Shown here: in pieces, positions 1-7,642 of the stretch | How positions within the stretch are numbered: the stretch's first letter is position 1 | Layout of the letters: each line of letters begins with the position of its first letter | Source: Pseudomonas libanensis | GTDB lineage: Bacteria > Pseudomonadota > Gammaproteobacteria > Pseudomonadales > Pseudomonadaceae | Assembly: GCF_001439685.1 (NCBI RefSeq) | Contig: NZ_JYLH01000018.1 | Span: 46,179-110,178, forward strand | Direction of reading: 5' to 3' | Length of the DNA: 64,000 bases | Program-made: the position numbers and the translations under genes | The notes under the pieces: model-generated | The model's database searches: none | Told to the model about the DNA's origin: nothing | What the model saw: the letters and a program-made list of their open reading frames with translations, nothing else

Positions 1-2
1 AG

Positions 3-278
3 CGTGACGAGTCGGGGCAGGTCACAGAGCTGAATCCGATCCAGCAGCGCTTCGTGGACGAGTTCGCGTTCCAGTGCAGCTACTGCGCACCGGGCTTCGT
101 TAATGCGGCGACGGTGTTGGTGGAAAAGCTGCAACGCCAGCCGATTGTGCAAAGCCAACTGGAGCAGGTTATCGAAGACAGCCTGGGCCATCACATCTGC
201 CGGTGCACCGGGTACGTGCGTTACTACAACGCCACCCGCAACGTGCTGAACGATCTCGGCCTGGTCAAGGAGGGTTAA
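3..278 (+). CDS. [2Fe-2S] subunit of a molybdenum hydroxylase (partial, C-terminal part)
   Basis: The reading frame enters from the left edge and ends at TAA 276-278, so only the C-terminal part is present. It carries CSYCAPGF and, further on, ICRCTGY, the two paired-cysteine motifs that bind the second [2Fe-2S] cluster in the small subunit of xanthine dehydrogenase-type enzymes (isoquinoline oxidoreductase, nicotinate dehydrogenase, aldehyde oxidoreductase). It passes electrons from the molybdopterin subunit. The triheme cytochrome gene starts 2 bases after the stop, so the cytochrome is probably the electron acceptor. The catalytic large subunit is not in the window, so the substrate cannot be told. 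Family assignment is firm; substrate is unknown. Confidence 0.88.
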   Translation, partial: RDESGQVTELNPIQQRFVDEFAFQCSYCAPGFVNAATVLVEKLQRQPIVQSQLEQVIEDSLGHHICRCTGYVRYYNATRNVLNDLGLVKEG

Positions 279-280
279 GC

Positions 281-1516
281 ATGAAGCTATTTCTGACCCG
301 CCTGACCCTGGCGGTCGGCCTGGCTGCGCCGGTGTTGTTTGCCCATGCCGATGATCAGGTCAAGCGCGGCGAATACCTCGCCCGCGCAGCTGACTGCATG
401 GCGTGCCACACGGCACCGGGCGGCGCGCCATTTGCGGGCGGCCTGCCGATCGTCTCGCCGTTCGGCACGATCTATGGCACCAATATCACGCCGAGCAAAG
501 CGCAGGGCATCGGTTTGTACAGCGATGAGGAGTTCTTCGCTGCGCTGACCGAAGGCAAGCGTCGCGACGGTGCGCATTTGTATCCGGCGATGCCGTACAC
601 CTCGTACCACCTGATGCCCCGTGAAGATTCCGACGCGATTCATGCGTATCTGAAAACCATCGAGCCCATAGAACGCGCAGCGCCAGAGACCCGCCTGAGC
701 TTTCCGTTCAATGTGCGCCTGGGCCTGATCGGCTGGAACCTGCTGTACGGCAAAGCCCTGGAACTGGAGCCGGCCGAAGGCAAGAGCGACGCCTGGAAAC
801 GCGGCCAGTACATGGTCGAGGTACTCGGTCATTGTGGCGAATGCCACACACCTCGCGGCCTGCCGGGTGCGATGCAATTGGACAAGCGCCTGACCGGCGG
901 CATTCTCAACGGGTATCTGGCGCCGAGCCTGCTCGCCACTGACCTGGCGGCTCGCGGCTGGAATGAGCAGGACCTGGCCACATTCCTCAAGCACGGCATG
1001 AGTGCCCAAGGCACGATGTTTAACGAGATGTTCCCGGTGTTCCATAACAGCACCCAGGGCCTGAGCGATCCGGATCTGGCCGCGATGGCGACGTTCCTGC
1101 TGGGCGATAAACCGCCGCCGGCCCGAGCGCTGGTCGAAGTGCCCGTGGATAAGCTCAGCCCGAGCGCTCAGCGCGGTCGTCAGGAATACCTGAACGTCTG
1201 CGCCGGTTGTCATGCCGCGGGTGGTGAAGGCAAACCACACATCGCGGTGGCCATGCGCGGCAACACCACGCTGCGTCTGGAAGACCCGCGCAACCTGCTG
1301 CGGGTGATCGAGGACGGTATCGGCGAGCAGAAGTTTTCCGGGTTCGAGCACATGCAGCCGATGCCGGGGTTCGCCGGAAAGCTCAGTGCGCAACAGCTCA
1401 CCGATCTGCTCAATTACCTGCGCCAAGGCTGGGGCGGCCAATCGGCTGAGCTGGCCGTCAGCAATGTGCAGAAGCTGCAAGCCCAGGCGCCGTCCGTCGA
1501 ACACAACGCGCATTGA
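281..1516 (+). CDS. Exported triheme cytochrome c, electron acceptor of the molybdenum hydroxylase
   Basis: A 411-residue protein starting at ATG 281, just after the [2Fe-2S] subunit stop; the AAGGAGG within the end of that gene (268-274) is a strong ribosome binding site that decides this start. The first 22 residues form a signal peptide ending in AHA. Three heme c motifs are visible: CMACH near the N-terminus, CGECH in the middle and CAGCH in the C-terminal third, matching the alcohol or aldehyde dehydrogenase cytochrome subunit family (AdhB type). It should sit in the periplasm and move electrons from the hydroxylase to the respiratory chain. It appears complete and in one operon with the upstream gene. 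Confidence 0.9.
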   Translation: MKLFLTRLTLAVGLAAPVLFAHADDQVKRGEYLARAADCMACHTAPGGAPFAGGLPIVSPFGTIYGTNITPSKAQGIGLYSDEEFFAALTEGKRRDGAHLYPAMPYTSYHLMPREDSDAIHAYLKTIEPIERAAPETRLSFPFNVRLGLIGWNLLYGKALELEPAEGKSDAWKRGQYMVEVLGHCGECHTPRGLPGAMQLDKRLTGGILNGYLAPSLLATDLAARGWNEQDLATFLKHGMSAQGTMFNEMFPVFHNSTQGLSDPDLAAMATFLLGDKPPPARALVEVPVDKLSPSAQRGRQEYLNVCAGCHAAGGEGKPHIAVAMRGNTTLRLEDPRNLLRVIEDGIGEQKFSGFEHMQPMPGFAGKLSAQQLTDLLNYLRQGWGGQSAELAVSNVQKLQAQAPSVEHNAH

Positions 1517-1539
1517 TAGCAGTGTAGAAAGCGCTCAAC

Positions 1540-1572
1540 CAGTGTGGGAGCGAGCAAGTCGCTCTCACACTG
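1540..1572. terminator. Palindrome between convergent genes (REP-like, likely bidirectional terminator)
   Basis: Two 14-base arms (CAGTGTGGGAGCGA and TCGCTCTCACACTG) pair with one G-T, around a 5-base loop. The arm resembles half of the Pseudomonas REP sequence GTGGGAGCGAGC. It lies between the convergent cytochrome and PuuB-like genes, where a bidirectional transcription stop is expected. There is no clear T run. Confidence 0.6.
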
Positions 1573-1581
1573 GACGTGTGT

Positions 1582-2865
1582 CTACATTCCGAATTTATCC
1601 CGTAGCCCGTAATACCAAGCCCCCAGCGCCGCAAATGGCGTGCGCAACAGCTGCCCACCCGGGAACGGGTAATGCGGCAGGTCGGCAAACGCATCAAAAC
1701 GCTCTGCCTGCCCCCGCAATGCTTCCGCCAATACCTTGCCTGCCAGGTGCGTGTACGTCACGCCATGGCCACTGCAACCCTGTGAGTAATAGATGTTGTC
1801 GCCAAGACGGCCGACCTGGGGCAAGCGCGACAGCGTCAGCAGGAAGTTGCCGGTCCAGGCGTAATCGATCTTCACATCCTTCAACTGCGGGAACGCCTTG
1901 AGCATTTTCGGCCGGATGATTGCCTCGATATTCGCCGGGTCTCTAGCGCCGTACACCACGCCGCCGCCGAAGATCAGGCGCTTGTCGCTGGTGAGGCGGT
2001 AGTAGTCGAGCAGGTAGTTGCAGTCCTCGACACAGTAATCCTGCGGCAACAAGGTCCTGGCCAGTTCGTCGCCCAGTGGTGCAGTGGTGATCACCTGCGT
2101 GCCACACGGCATCGACTTGGCCGCCAGCTCCGGCACCAGGTTCCCCAGGTAGGCGTTGCCTGCGACGATGATGAATTTGGCTCTGACCCTGCCTTCGGCG
2201 GTGTGCACCACGGGGTTGGCGCCGCGCTCGATGCGCACCGCAGCCGATTGCTCATAGATCGTACCGCCCAGGGACTCAACCGCGGCCGCTTCGCCCAGCG
2301 CCAGGTTAAGCGGGTGGATGTGCCCGCCGCTCATGTCCAGCAAGCCGCCGACATAGTTGTCACAGGCCACTACCTCGCGAATACGGCGTTCGTCCAGCAA
2401 CTCCAGCTGCGTATGGCCGTATCGTTCCCACAGGCGCTTCTGCGACTCCAGATGGCCCATGTGTTTGCTGTTGAGCGCGGCGAACACACCGCCGTCCTTC
2501 AAGTCGCACTGGATCTGATACTTGGCCACGCGCTCGCGGATGATCTTGCCGCCTTCAAAGGCCATCTGCCCGAGCAGTTGTGCTTGCTTGGGGCCGACAC
2601 TGCGCTCGATCACATCGATATCACGGCTGTAGCTGTTGACGATCTGCCCACCATTGCGGCCTGAGGCGCCAAAGCCGACCTTGGCCGCTTCCAGGACAGT
2701 CACGCGAAAGCCGTTCTCCAGCAGGAACAATGCGCTGGAAAGCCCGGTATAGCCGGCACCAATCACGCACACATCGGTTTCAACGTCGCCCTGCAGTGCC
2801 GGGCGAGGTGGAACTGCATTGGCGGAAGCGGCGTAATATGACTGGGGGTAGGGGGTGTTCGCCAT
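1582..2865 (-). CDS. puuB: FAD-dependent amine oxidoreductase, gamma-glutamylputrescine oxidase-like
   Basis: A 427-residue DAO-family flavoenzyme. The dinucleotide-binding motif GAGYTG appears near residues 37-42, followed by GASGRNGGQ, typical of the PuuB/PauB oxidases that oxidise gamma-glutamylputrescine in polyamine catabolism. The C-terminus has YSQGCSGHG, another PuuB-type FAD-contact segment. ATG 2865 is preceded by AGAGG with good spacing. It stands alone in the window with no other puu/pau gene next to it, so a related substrate (other glutamylated amine, or an amino acid) is possible. It is cytoplasmic, with no signal peptide. The family is firm; the precise substrate is inferred. 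Confidence 0.82.
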   Translation of the reverse strand: MANTPYPQSYYAASANAVPPRPALQGDVETDVCVIGAGYTGLSSALFLLENGFRVTVLEAAKVGFGASGRNGGQIVNSYSRDIDVIERSVGPKQAQLLGQMAFEGGKIIRERVAKYQIQCDLKDGGVFAALNSKHMGHLESQKRLWERYGHTQLELLDERRIREVVACDNYVGGLLDMSGGHIHPLNLALGEAAAVESLGGTIYEQSAAVRIERGANPVVHTAEGRVRAKFIIVAGNAYLGNLVPELAAKSMPCGTQVITTAPLGDELARTLLPQDYCVEDCNYLLDYYRLTSDKRLIFGGGVVYGARDPANIEAIIRPKMLKAFPQLKDVKIDYAWTGNFLLTLSRLPQVGRLGDNIYYSQGCSGHGVTYTHLAGKVLAEALRGQAERFDAFADLPHYPFPGGQLLRTPFAALGAWYYGLRDKFGM

Positions 2866-3008
2866 CCTGGAACCTCTGTTTTATATTTTTTACGAGTGCG
2901 GCGATCCTACCTGAGTTGAAAATTGCCTGCCAGCCACCGGAAAATCACAGGCGTGCCCGGCGCAAATAAAAAATTCGCATATTCATAGGCTTAGCTGCAA
3001 AAAAGATG

Positions 3009-3036
3009 TTGACACCCCTCCGGAATTCCGTAGAAT
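3009..3036 (+). promoter_or_regulatory. Sigma-70 promoter of tRNA-Val
   Basis: A perfect TTGACA -35 box at 3009-3014 and TAGAAT -10 box at 3031-3036 are separated by 16 bases. The -10 box ends 13 bases before the tRNA-Val gene. Confidence 0.8.
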
Positions 3037-3049
3037 GCCGCCTCACAGC

Positions 3050-3126
3050 AGGCACGTAGCTCAGTTGGTTAGAGCACCACCTTGACATGGTGGGGGTCGT
3101 TGGTTCGAGTCCAATCGCGCCTACCA
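3050..3126 (+). tRNA. tRNA-Val (anticodon GAC)
   Basis: A complete 77-base cloverleaf with encoded CCA. The anticodon stem is CCACC/GGTGG around TTGACAT, giving anticodon GAC; the T loop is TTCGAGT. The acceptor stem AGGCACG/CGCGCCT contains one A-C mismatch at position 5-68, which is unusual. Immediately downstream lies the remnant of a phage integrase, so the gene has served as an attachment site. Its 3' half may have been rebuilt by the incoming element, which could explain the mismatch. Confidence 0.95.
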
Positions 3127-3160
3127 AACAAAATCCGCTCTGCTGGGCGGTCTTGAGGGG

Positions 3161-3784
3161 TCATCGGAAACGGTGACCCCTTTTTGCTTTCTGCGATTTG
3201 CAAAACTTTTGCAAAACTTTTGCAAAACCCCCACCCCAAAACGCCAACCCGGCGCCCACCTCGACATACTCGATCTTCTTTTCGTCGTGCCCTTCCTGAT
3301 AATGCTTCGTCATCTTCTCGTCCGCATGGCCCATGAGCGCTTGGATGTACTCCTGTGGGAAGTTTTGCTGTTCGTACAGCCATGACCCCAGTGCGCGGAT
3401 CTCGTGAAAAGTGGGGCGCTCACCAGTGGGTACGTGGTCGTAGGCGTGTGCTGCGTCCCTGGCCTTACTGAACTCTTTCGTCAAGTAATCCGGCGTGACC
3501 GATGTCCAGTGGTCTTTGGCGTCGATCTGTTCCCGGCGCCGCGCCTTCGGTTTGTAATGGATCAGGTATGGCGATGCCAGCGGCGAACGCAGGCACTCTC
3601 CGACAACCTCCCGCAGCGCCGCCCCCATGGTGATCTTTAGGTGTACGGGGTTATCGTAGCCCTGGGTTTTGCCAGGCGAGACGGTGAGTGTGTTCTTTTC
3701 CATGTCAGCAGCCAACTTCAACCATGTGACGATATCGTCCCGGCGCTGAAGGCTGGCCAAAGCCAGGCGGATCGCCCGTTTAAG
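3161..3784 (-). pseudogene. Phage tyrosine integrase, C-terminal fragment at tRNA-Val
   Basis: About 205 codons of a tyrosine recombinase catalytic domain remain. Visible are HEIRALGSWLYEQQ (the catalytic His-x-x-Arg box), LMGHADEKMT (second His) and KHYQEGH (nucleophile Tyr). The N-terminal arm-binding and core-binding parts are missing. Read upstream, the frame gives KRAIRLALASLQRRDD and then meets a stop next to the end of the capsid fragment, so the gene was cut by a deletion. It points towards tRNA-Val, the normal place of an integrase that uses a tRNA 3' end as attB. It is almost certainly inactive. Confidence 0.85.
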
Positions 3785-4440
3785 TCAGGGCGGTGGTCAT
3801 CACGCCGGCGGTCACCTTGTTGCTGTCCGAGTGCTTGACCCAGTTGGCGGCCGAACCAACAGCGGCGAGGGTGGGGTTGGCACCGCCAGTGGTTTCCTTC
3901 CAGCTGTAGCCCAGCACATCGATGTTCACGGTGCCTTCTGCGCGGTAACCAATACCGAGGTTTTCCTCGTCGTTCACCTCATAGGACCGGAAGCCGGGAG
4001 CCTGGGATTCAGTGATCACGACAGCATTCGGCAACAGACCGAAAATCACGTCAGCCGGTGCGGTATCGGTCACCAGCACTGGCTTGCCCAGCGTGCCAGG
4101 CAGACCGCCGTAGATGACGACGCCAGCCTCCTCGTAGACCTTGTTCGCGATCGCTTCGTCCACGATGTCGAAATAGGCCGACGAGTGCATGACCCACAGG
4201 GCAATGCGACCGAACTTGTCGCCGAACTTACGCATCCCGCGAGTCAGGGTTTTCTTGCCATCGGTCTCGATGTTGGCCGAGACCACCATGCCAGCGTTGG
4301 AACCGATCGCGGCACGCAGTGCAGCGGTGGCGTAGTGGATGAAGCCTTCCAGGGTAGCGTCGGCCACGTCAACGCCGATGATTTGGGAGAACTCATCCAC
4401 CGGACGGCCACGACGCTTGAACGCTTCTTCCGTGGCCTGG
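3780..4440 (-). pseudogene. Phage major capsid protein, C-terminal fragment
   Basis: About 220 residues, starting near QATEEAFKRRGRP and ending in GVMTTALT. Segments such as ALWVMHSSAYFDIVDEAI, VYGGLPGTLGKPV-like loops and GYSWKETTGG look like the C-terminal half of a tailed-phage major capsid protein. There is no start codon of its own: at about 4440 the homology changes to a different phage gene in another frame. The stop codon overlaps the broken end of the integrase fragment. Two internal prophage deletions therefore bound this piece. The capsid assignment comes from recalled family features and is moderately sure. Confidence 0.6.
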
Positions 4441-4680
4441 TACCTGTTCGGCCTGGCCAAGGACTGTGCGTCCCTGCTTGGCGAAGCTCGAAGACGCCCA
4501 AATGATCCGAATGTCTGCATCCAGTAGATGGGCATGATCTTCGTTGTAGATGCTGCCGGTGTCGGCAAGGATCTCAGCTTGGAGCCATTCAAACACCTCT
4601 GGGGCGGAAGTCAGGCGTATGCCGAAGTCGGAAAGCTCGGACTGCTCAAGCAGTGACGATGGAGGGTATGGCCTGTCCAT
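4441..4680 (-). pseudogene. Phage-associated putative metallopeptidase, N-terminal fragment
   Basis: Reads MDRPYPPSSLLEQSEL and on to LGQAEQV (80 residues), with NEDHAHLLDADIRIIWAS in the middle. This resembles the N-terminus of a putative metallopeptidase common near phage packaging genes. The coherent sequence stops near 4441, exactly where the capsid fragment becomes coherent in another frame. The open frame runs on to 4393 as meaningless residues. This is a deletion junction that fused two phage genes. The zinc-binding region is lost, so no function is expected. Confidence 0.5.
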
Positions 4681-4753
4681 GGATCACCTTGAGCTTGTAA
4701 TGGTGGCGCGTTGCCGGTATTGGTGAGGATCGACTCAACGGAAGGAAAGCAGC

Positions 4754-4963
4754 ATGTCTGAAGCTTTGAAAGCAATAGCAACAACCGGGAACCTTTCTTA
4801 CAACCGACTCGCGCCGGATAGTCAGCGCGGTGTTGCAGGCGCGATTGCGCTTGAGTTGATCTTAGGCGCCGTTTCTTCCGGAAAACCACACGATCTTGAA
4901 ACCGAACTTGGCCGGCTTTCATTGTACGTTGATCAGATTCAAGAAGCCCTGAAAGCCAAGTGA
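4754..4963 (+). CDS. Small hypothetical protein (69 aa)
   Basis: ATG 4754 follows GGAAGGAAAG with ideal spacing, which supports a real gene. The product is mostly helical, with an alanine- and leucine-rich centre (GAIALELILGAV) and an amphipathic C-terminal helix ending in QEALKAK. No signal peptide or membrane span is evident and I do not recognise the family. It lies on the strand opposite to its prophage neighbours, as independently expressed cargo genes often do. Confidence 0.6.
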   Translation: MSEALKAIATTGNLSYNRLAPDSQRGVAGAIALELILGAVSSGKPHDLETELGRLSLYVDQIQEALKAK

Positions 4964-5019
4964 TCCATCCGTGCCGCACTCACCTGCGGCACATCACCAT
5001 TAATAGTGCTTTTCCGGGA

Positions 5020-5499
5020 TTATTTTTTTGTGGAGGTCACCTTGTGCACAAAGGTATTCAGAGCCTCCTCTGAAATGCCGAGCTCGACTTGGAAGTCGTG
5101 AACAGCTTTTGAGAGAGAAGAACAAAAATCAATAAACTGAGCCTGAGTCAGGTCAACAATATCTTCTGGTAAGACAGGGTAAGTCCGCGCATTGACCGCT
5201 TTCACCCCTCCGGCATTTTTACTAGTGAAAAATCGGCCATGGGCAAACGTATTCCGTTTCGAATCCGCGAACAAAGCTTCAGCCTTCGTTACCGTATCTG
5301 CCAAGCTAGGGTGGGCGCTTAACAATGCCTTCAATGTAAGAATCTTGGCTCCAATTGTCTTCCGACCAAACTCCTTAGGAAATTCTTCCAGGGGTGTTTG
5401 GGTATGGTGCACAAATTGGTAATCGAGGAGCGACTCAAACCCAGAAAACGTGACATGGAGAAGACCGTAAAGCGCCCAAGTTCTTTCAGAATGGTCCAT
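5020..5499 (-). CDS. Hypothetical protein with HEPN-type RNase motif (RNTFAH)
   Basis: A 159-residue cytoplasmic protein. ATG 5499 is preferred over the upstream GTG at 5538 because AAAAAGG lies about 9 bases before it. The all-helical sequence contains RNTFAHGRF at residues 82-90, which fits the R-x4-H signature (often RN-x3-H) of HEPN ribonucleases found in toxin, abortive infection and RNA-processing proteins. It sits in a decayed prophage beside cargo-type genes and far from structural ones. No antitoxin nucleotidyltransferase is adjacent. A HEPN fold is inferred from the motif and helix content only; it may instead be an inactive or unrelated helical protein. Confidence 0.55.
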   Translation of the reverse strand: MDHSERTWALYGLLHVTFSGFESLLDYQFVHHTQTPLEEFPKEFGRKTIGAKILTLKALLSAHPSLADTVTKAEALFADSKRNTFAHGRFFTSKNAGGVKAVNARTYPVLPEDIVDLTQAQFIDFCSSLSKAVHDFQVELGISEEALNTFVHKVTSTKK

Positions 5500-5593
5500 C
5501 GTATTGTGCCTTTTTAATGCAAAAGGCGAGTATTGCACATGCAGTCCCTATCGACTGCTCTCGCGAAAGCCCTCCTCCCAAATGCTGAAAATT

Positions 5594-5929
5594 TTACTTC
5601 TCTCCACTGCCAAGTTCTCCCTTATCTACCATGCATTGTTCGCAATTCAACATACGACACAGCCAGACCCTCACCCGCTGCCAATACGTAACCATGAAGA
5701 TGTGGCGGGCTCCGGCCAGGGCCAGGGCGACATGTAGCGTCAGGCCAGCACTGGTCGGGCCGAAGAAGATGTTCTGGCCGCGCGCCATAACGACAAAGCC
5801 GCTGATGGCGATCGTCGAGTAGATCAGCTTCCCGAGGATGCCGTCCCTCACCTTCCCGCTCAGTACGCACCAGGTCGCCCAGGCTGCGATCAGGCCGCAG
5901 GCGATGGAGTTGATCAGTTCAAGATTCAT
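5594..5929 (-). CDS. Small membrane protein of a holin-like pair
   Basis: A 111-residue protein with three hydrophobic stretches: SIACGLIAAWATWCVLSG, a second around LIYSTIAISGFVVMA, and a third around AGLTLHVALALAGA. A charged, cysteine-containing tail (CRMLNCEQC) follows. Its ATG overlaps the stop of the upstream membrane gene as ATGA, so the two are translationally coupled. In lambdoid and Pseudomonas phages such coupled small membrane genes form the holin part of the lysis cassette. No endolysin remains beside it. The membrane nature is seen directly; the holin role is inferred from the prophage context. Confidence 0.6.
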   Translation of the reverse strand: MNLELINSIACGLIAAWATWCVLSGKVRDGILGKLIYSTIAISGFVVMARGQNIFFGPTSAGLTLHVALALAGARHIFMVTYWQRVRVWLCRMLNCEQCMVDKGELGSGEK

Positions 5930-6282
5930 GGTGGATTGCCTCCCCCGAACCGCTGGCGGATAAGCGCCCAGAGGTCAGCGGCTTTGATGGCTCGGTTGAT
6001 TGCTGCCAGGAGCGAACCGCCGAACGTGCCCAAGAGAAAACCAATCCCGGCGACGATCTTGGGCTCAGTGACATTCAGGTAGGCGCTTACCATGCTCGTC
6101 AGGTACAGCGAGCAGGCCACCTCGGTGACCAAGAACACCATCCAGGCGCGCCAGTCGGACAAGTCGTCCTTGTGCCACCAGCTCGCAACAACAGCCCCAA
6201 TCAGGCCCGCAATCAACAATTCGAACCTGTCGATCTTGTCGAGCAGGCGCTGTAATACTCCATGCACTACTCCGTGGGGCAT
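5926..6282 (-). CDS. Holin-like phage membrane protein
   Basis: A 118-residue protein with an N-terminal amphipathic stretch and hydrophobic segments around LLIAGLIGAVVASWW, AWMVFLVTEVACSLYL and VAGIGFLLGTFGGSLLAAI. The WWHKDDLSDWRAW stretch resembles phage holins that carry a short polar loop after the first span. It is the first gene of the overlapping pair with the gene ending at 5594. The upstream ribosome binding site is weak, so the exact start is uncertain. Assignment as a holin is inference from topology, size and the prophage setting. Confidence 0.6.
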   Translation of the reverse strand: MPHGVVHGVLQRLLDKIDRFELLIAGLIGAVVASWWHKDDLSDWRAWMVFLVTEVACSLYLTSMVSAYLNVTEPKIVAGIGFLLGTFGGSLLAAINRAIKAADLWALIRQRFGGGNPP

Positions 6283-6352
6283 GTTCGGGAATTGAATCGG
6301 CTCACACAGCTCTCCCAGCTCGGAGTAATGGGTGTGGTGGAGCCGAAAACGA

Positions 6353-6383
6353 AAAAGCCCCGCACGATGGCGAGGCTCTTGGG
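6353..6383 (-). terminator. Rho-independent terminator of the DUF2513 gene
   Basis: On the minus strand AGCCTCGC and GCGGGGCT pair around a short loop and are followed by TTTTTC. It lies just after the stop at 6397. Confidence 0.6.
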
Positions 6384-6396
6384 GTAATCAGGCTTA

Positions 6397-6666
6397 TCAG
6401 GCGAGTGGCTTGACCGTAACAGAATCCAAATAGTCATGGCCTGCCCAGGTCAACTGGACTGAGTGACCGCCGATTACGGCCAGATACCCCGCATCCGCAC
6501 AGCGATTGACTAAATAGATCAACTCAGGCTCAAGAAGAGAGACTTCTGGATTTCCGCTAGATTCCTCCCACTTGGGCAACAGGTCAATCATGCTAATCCC
6601 CTCCTCGTCTGCATGTGCCTGGACGAGGTCCAGCAGGTGTTTTACATGATTCAAATTTCTTCTCAT
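6397..6666 (-). CDS. DUF2513-like small protein
   Basis: An 89-residue protein beginning MRRNLNHVKHLLDLV and ending with QLTWAGHDYLDSVTV. This is the usual start and winged-helix-like end of DUF2513 proteins, which are common in phages and genomic islands. ATG 6666 follows AGGAG at good spacing and the gene has its own terminator. No catalytic motif is visible. A DNA-binding or regulatory role would fit the fold, but the function is not known. Confidence 0.65.
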   Translation of the reverse strand: MRRNLNHVKHLLDLVQAHADEEGISMIDLLPKWEESSGNPEVSLLEPELIYLVNRCADAGYLAVIGGHSVQLTWAGHDYLDSVTVKPLA

Positions 6667-6728
6667 ATGGCTCTCCTGAGCTCAATTTTTTCGAGCCTGA
6701 GGTAATACCATAATGAGATCACTTACAG

Positions 6729-6756
6729 CAAAAACCCGGCGCTTGGCCGGGCTTTC
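6729..6756 (-). terminator. Rho-independent terminator of the exported small protein gene
   Basis: On the minus strand AAAGCCCGGC, a short loop and GCCGGGTTTTT form a GC-rich hairpin followed by a T run, just downstream of the stop at 6768. Confidence 0.75.
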
Positions 6757-6767
6757 AGAATACTGAA

Positions 6768-7085
6768 TCAGTAGATATCGATGCTGCTTAGCTTTGCCTG
6801 AGCAAAGGGTGCGGTGGTAGGTGCTGAAAATTTCCAGTTCTCACCAGGGCCAATGTCCGCTGCGTGAGCCACTGTATTACCGATTACATTCCCGGCTGCG
6901 TCATAAAGCTTGAACTTCACAAATACAGAACCCAGCTGGGCATTCGTGTTGTTGTGAGCAGTGCCCATTACCGCGACAAATCCTTCAGGAGCCTTGCCTG
7001 TATGAATATCGGAAACCGTTACACGATCATCTGCAAGTGTGAAGGTGGACATCAAGAGTGCTGCTATGGCGAGTATCTTTCGCAT
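6768..7085 (-). CDS. Exported small protein, FxLYD-like fold
   Basis: 105 residues from ATG 7085, which follows GGAGC at 8 bases; the longer in-frame start at 7115 has no such site. A signal peptide (MRKILAIAALLMSTFTLA) precedes a mature domain with AVMGTAHNNTNAQLGSVFVKF and then KLYDAAGNVIG. This matches the beta-sandwich pattern of FxLYD/DUF3426-type extracellular domains, where a conserved 'F-x-L-Y-D' strand is followed by N-x-I-G. It is expected in the periplasm. It has its own terminator and is probably prophage cargo. The role is unknown. Confidence 0.7.
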   Translation of the reverse strand: MRKILAIAALLMSTFTLADDRVTVSDIHTGKAPEGFVAVMGTAHNNTNAQLGSVFVKFKLYDAAGNVIGNTVAHAADIGPGENWKFSAPTTAPFAQAKLSSIDIY

Positions 7086-7176
7086 CGGTACTGCTCCATT
7101 TTGAATAGAGCGCAACCATTGCCCAACCCTTGAGCGCTGTCAACTTCGGCACAGGTGAAGTCAGTTTTCGAGGCAC

Positions 7177-7209
7177 AAAAAAGCCCGACACGATGGCCGG
7201 GCTCTTTTG
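7177..7209 (-). terminator. Rho-independent terminator in prophage remnant
   Basis: On the minus strand AAAAGAGCCCGGCC and a matching GGGCTTTTTT arm flank a short loop. It lies 65 bases beyond the end of the amber-interrupted gene at 7274. Confidence 0.65.
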
Positions 7210-7273
7210 ATCCACTCCTACACACGCAGGAATGACAGGATGGGTGAATAATGGCTCATTGGCTCGGTTGCCG

Positions 7274-7627
7274 TTAAGCGGCTTGTGTCCCATTGAGTTC
7301 CGTTTCGTCCCGCTGCGTGAAAATGAGACCTTCCGCATCCAACAACGCCTGGGCGAACACCAAGGCCTAGTCCACTTCGCGCTCCAACGCCTTGCGTATG
7401 TCACGCCTCCAGCGCTCCTGCGTCTTGATTGGGTGCGGCTCGTTCGACCAGTTGTCCATCTCGTACCAGCCAGCTGGTAGAACGTTGGTGGAGCGCTTGC
7501 CATCAACACCAAGAAGCCGAGGCAGTGCCCAAGTCACCACAGCGCAGTGCAGGAACCGCTCGGGCGCAGATGAGCGCATCACGCGGGTCAGCTCTGCAAT
7601 AGCCGCATGCTTGCGCTCGGTATGCCG
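7274..7627 (-). pseudogene. Phage-type gene interrupted by an in-frame TAG
   Basis: Coding sequence is readable from about 7627 (RHTERKHAAIAELTRVMRSS) through WYEMDNWSNEPHPIKTQERW and LEREVD to a TAG at 7367-7369. Without a frame change it then continues as ALVFAQALLDAEGLIFTQRD and ends in a natural TAA at 7274. A single TGG to TAG change at a Trp codon explains this exactly. The 5' end is also missing, because a stop lies just upstream and no ribosome binding site precedes it. I do not recognise the family. The tryptophan-rich, charged sequence is typical of a phage accessory protein. Confidence 0.6.
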
Positions 7628-7642
7628 TCATTTCAGTTGATG

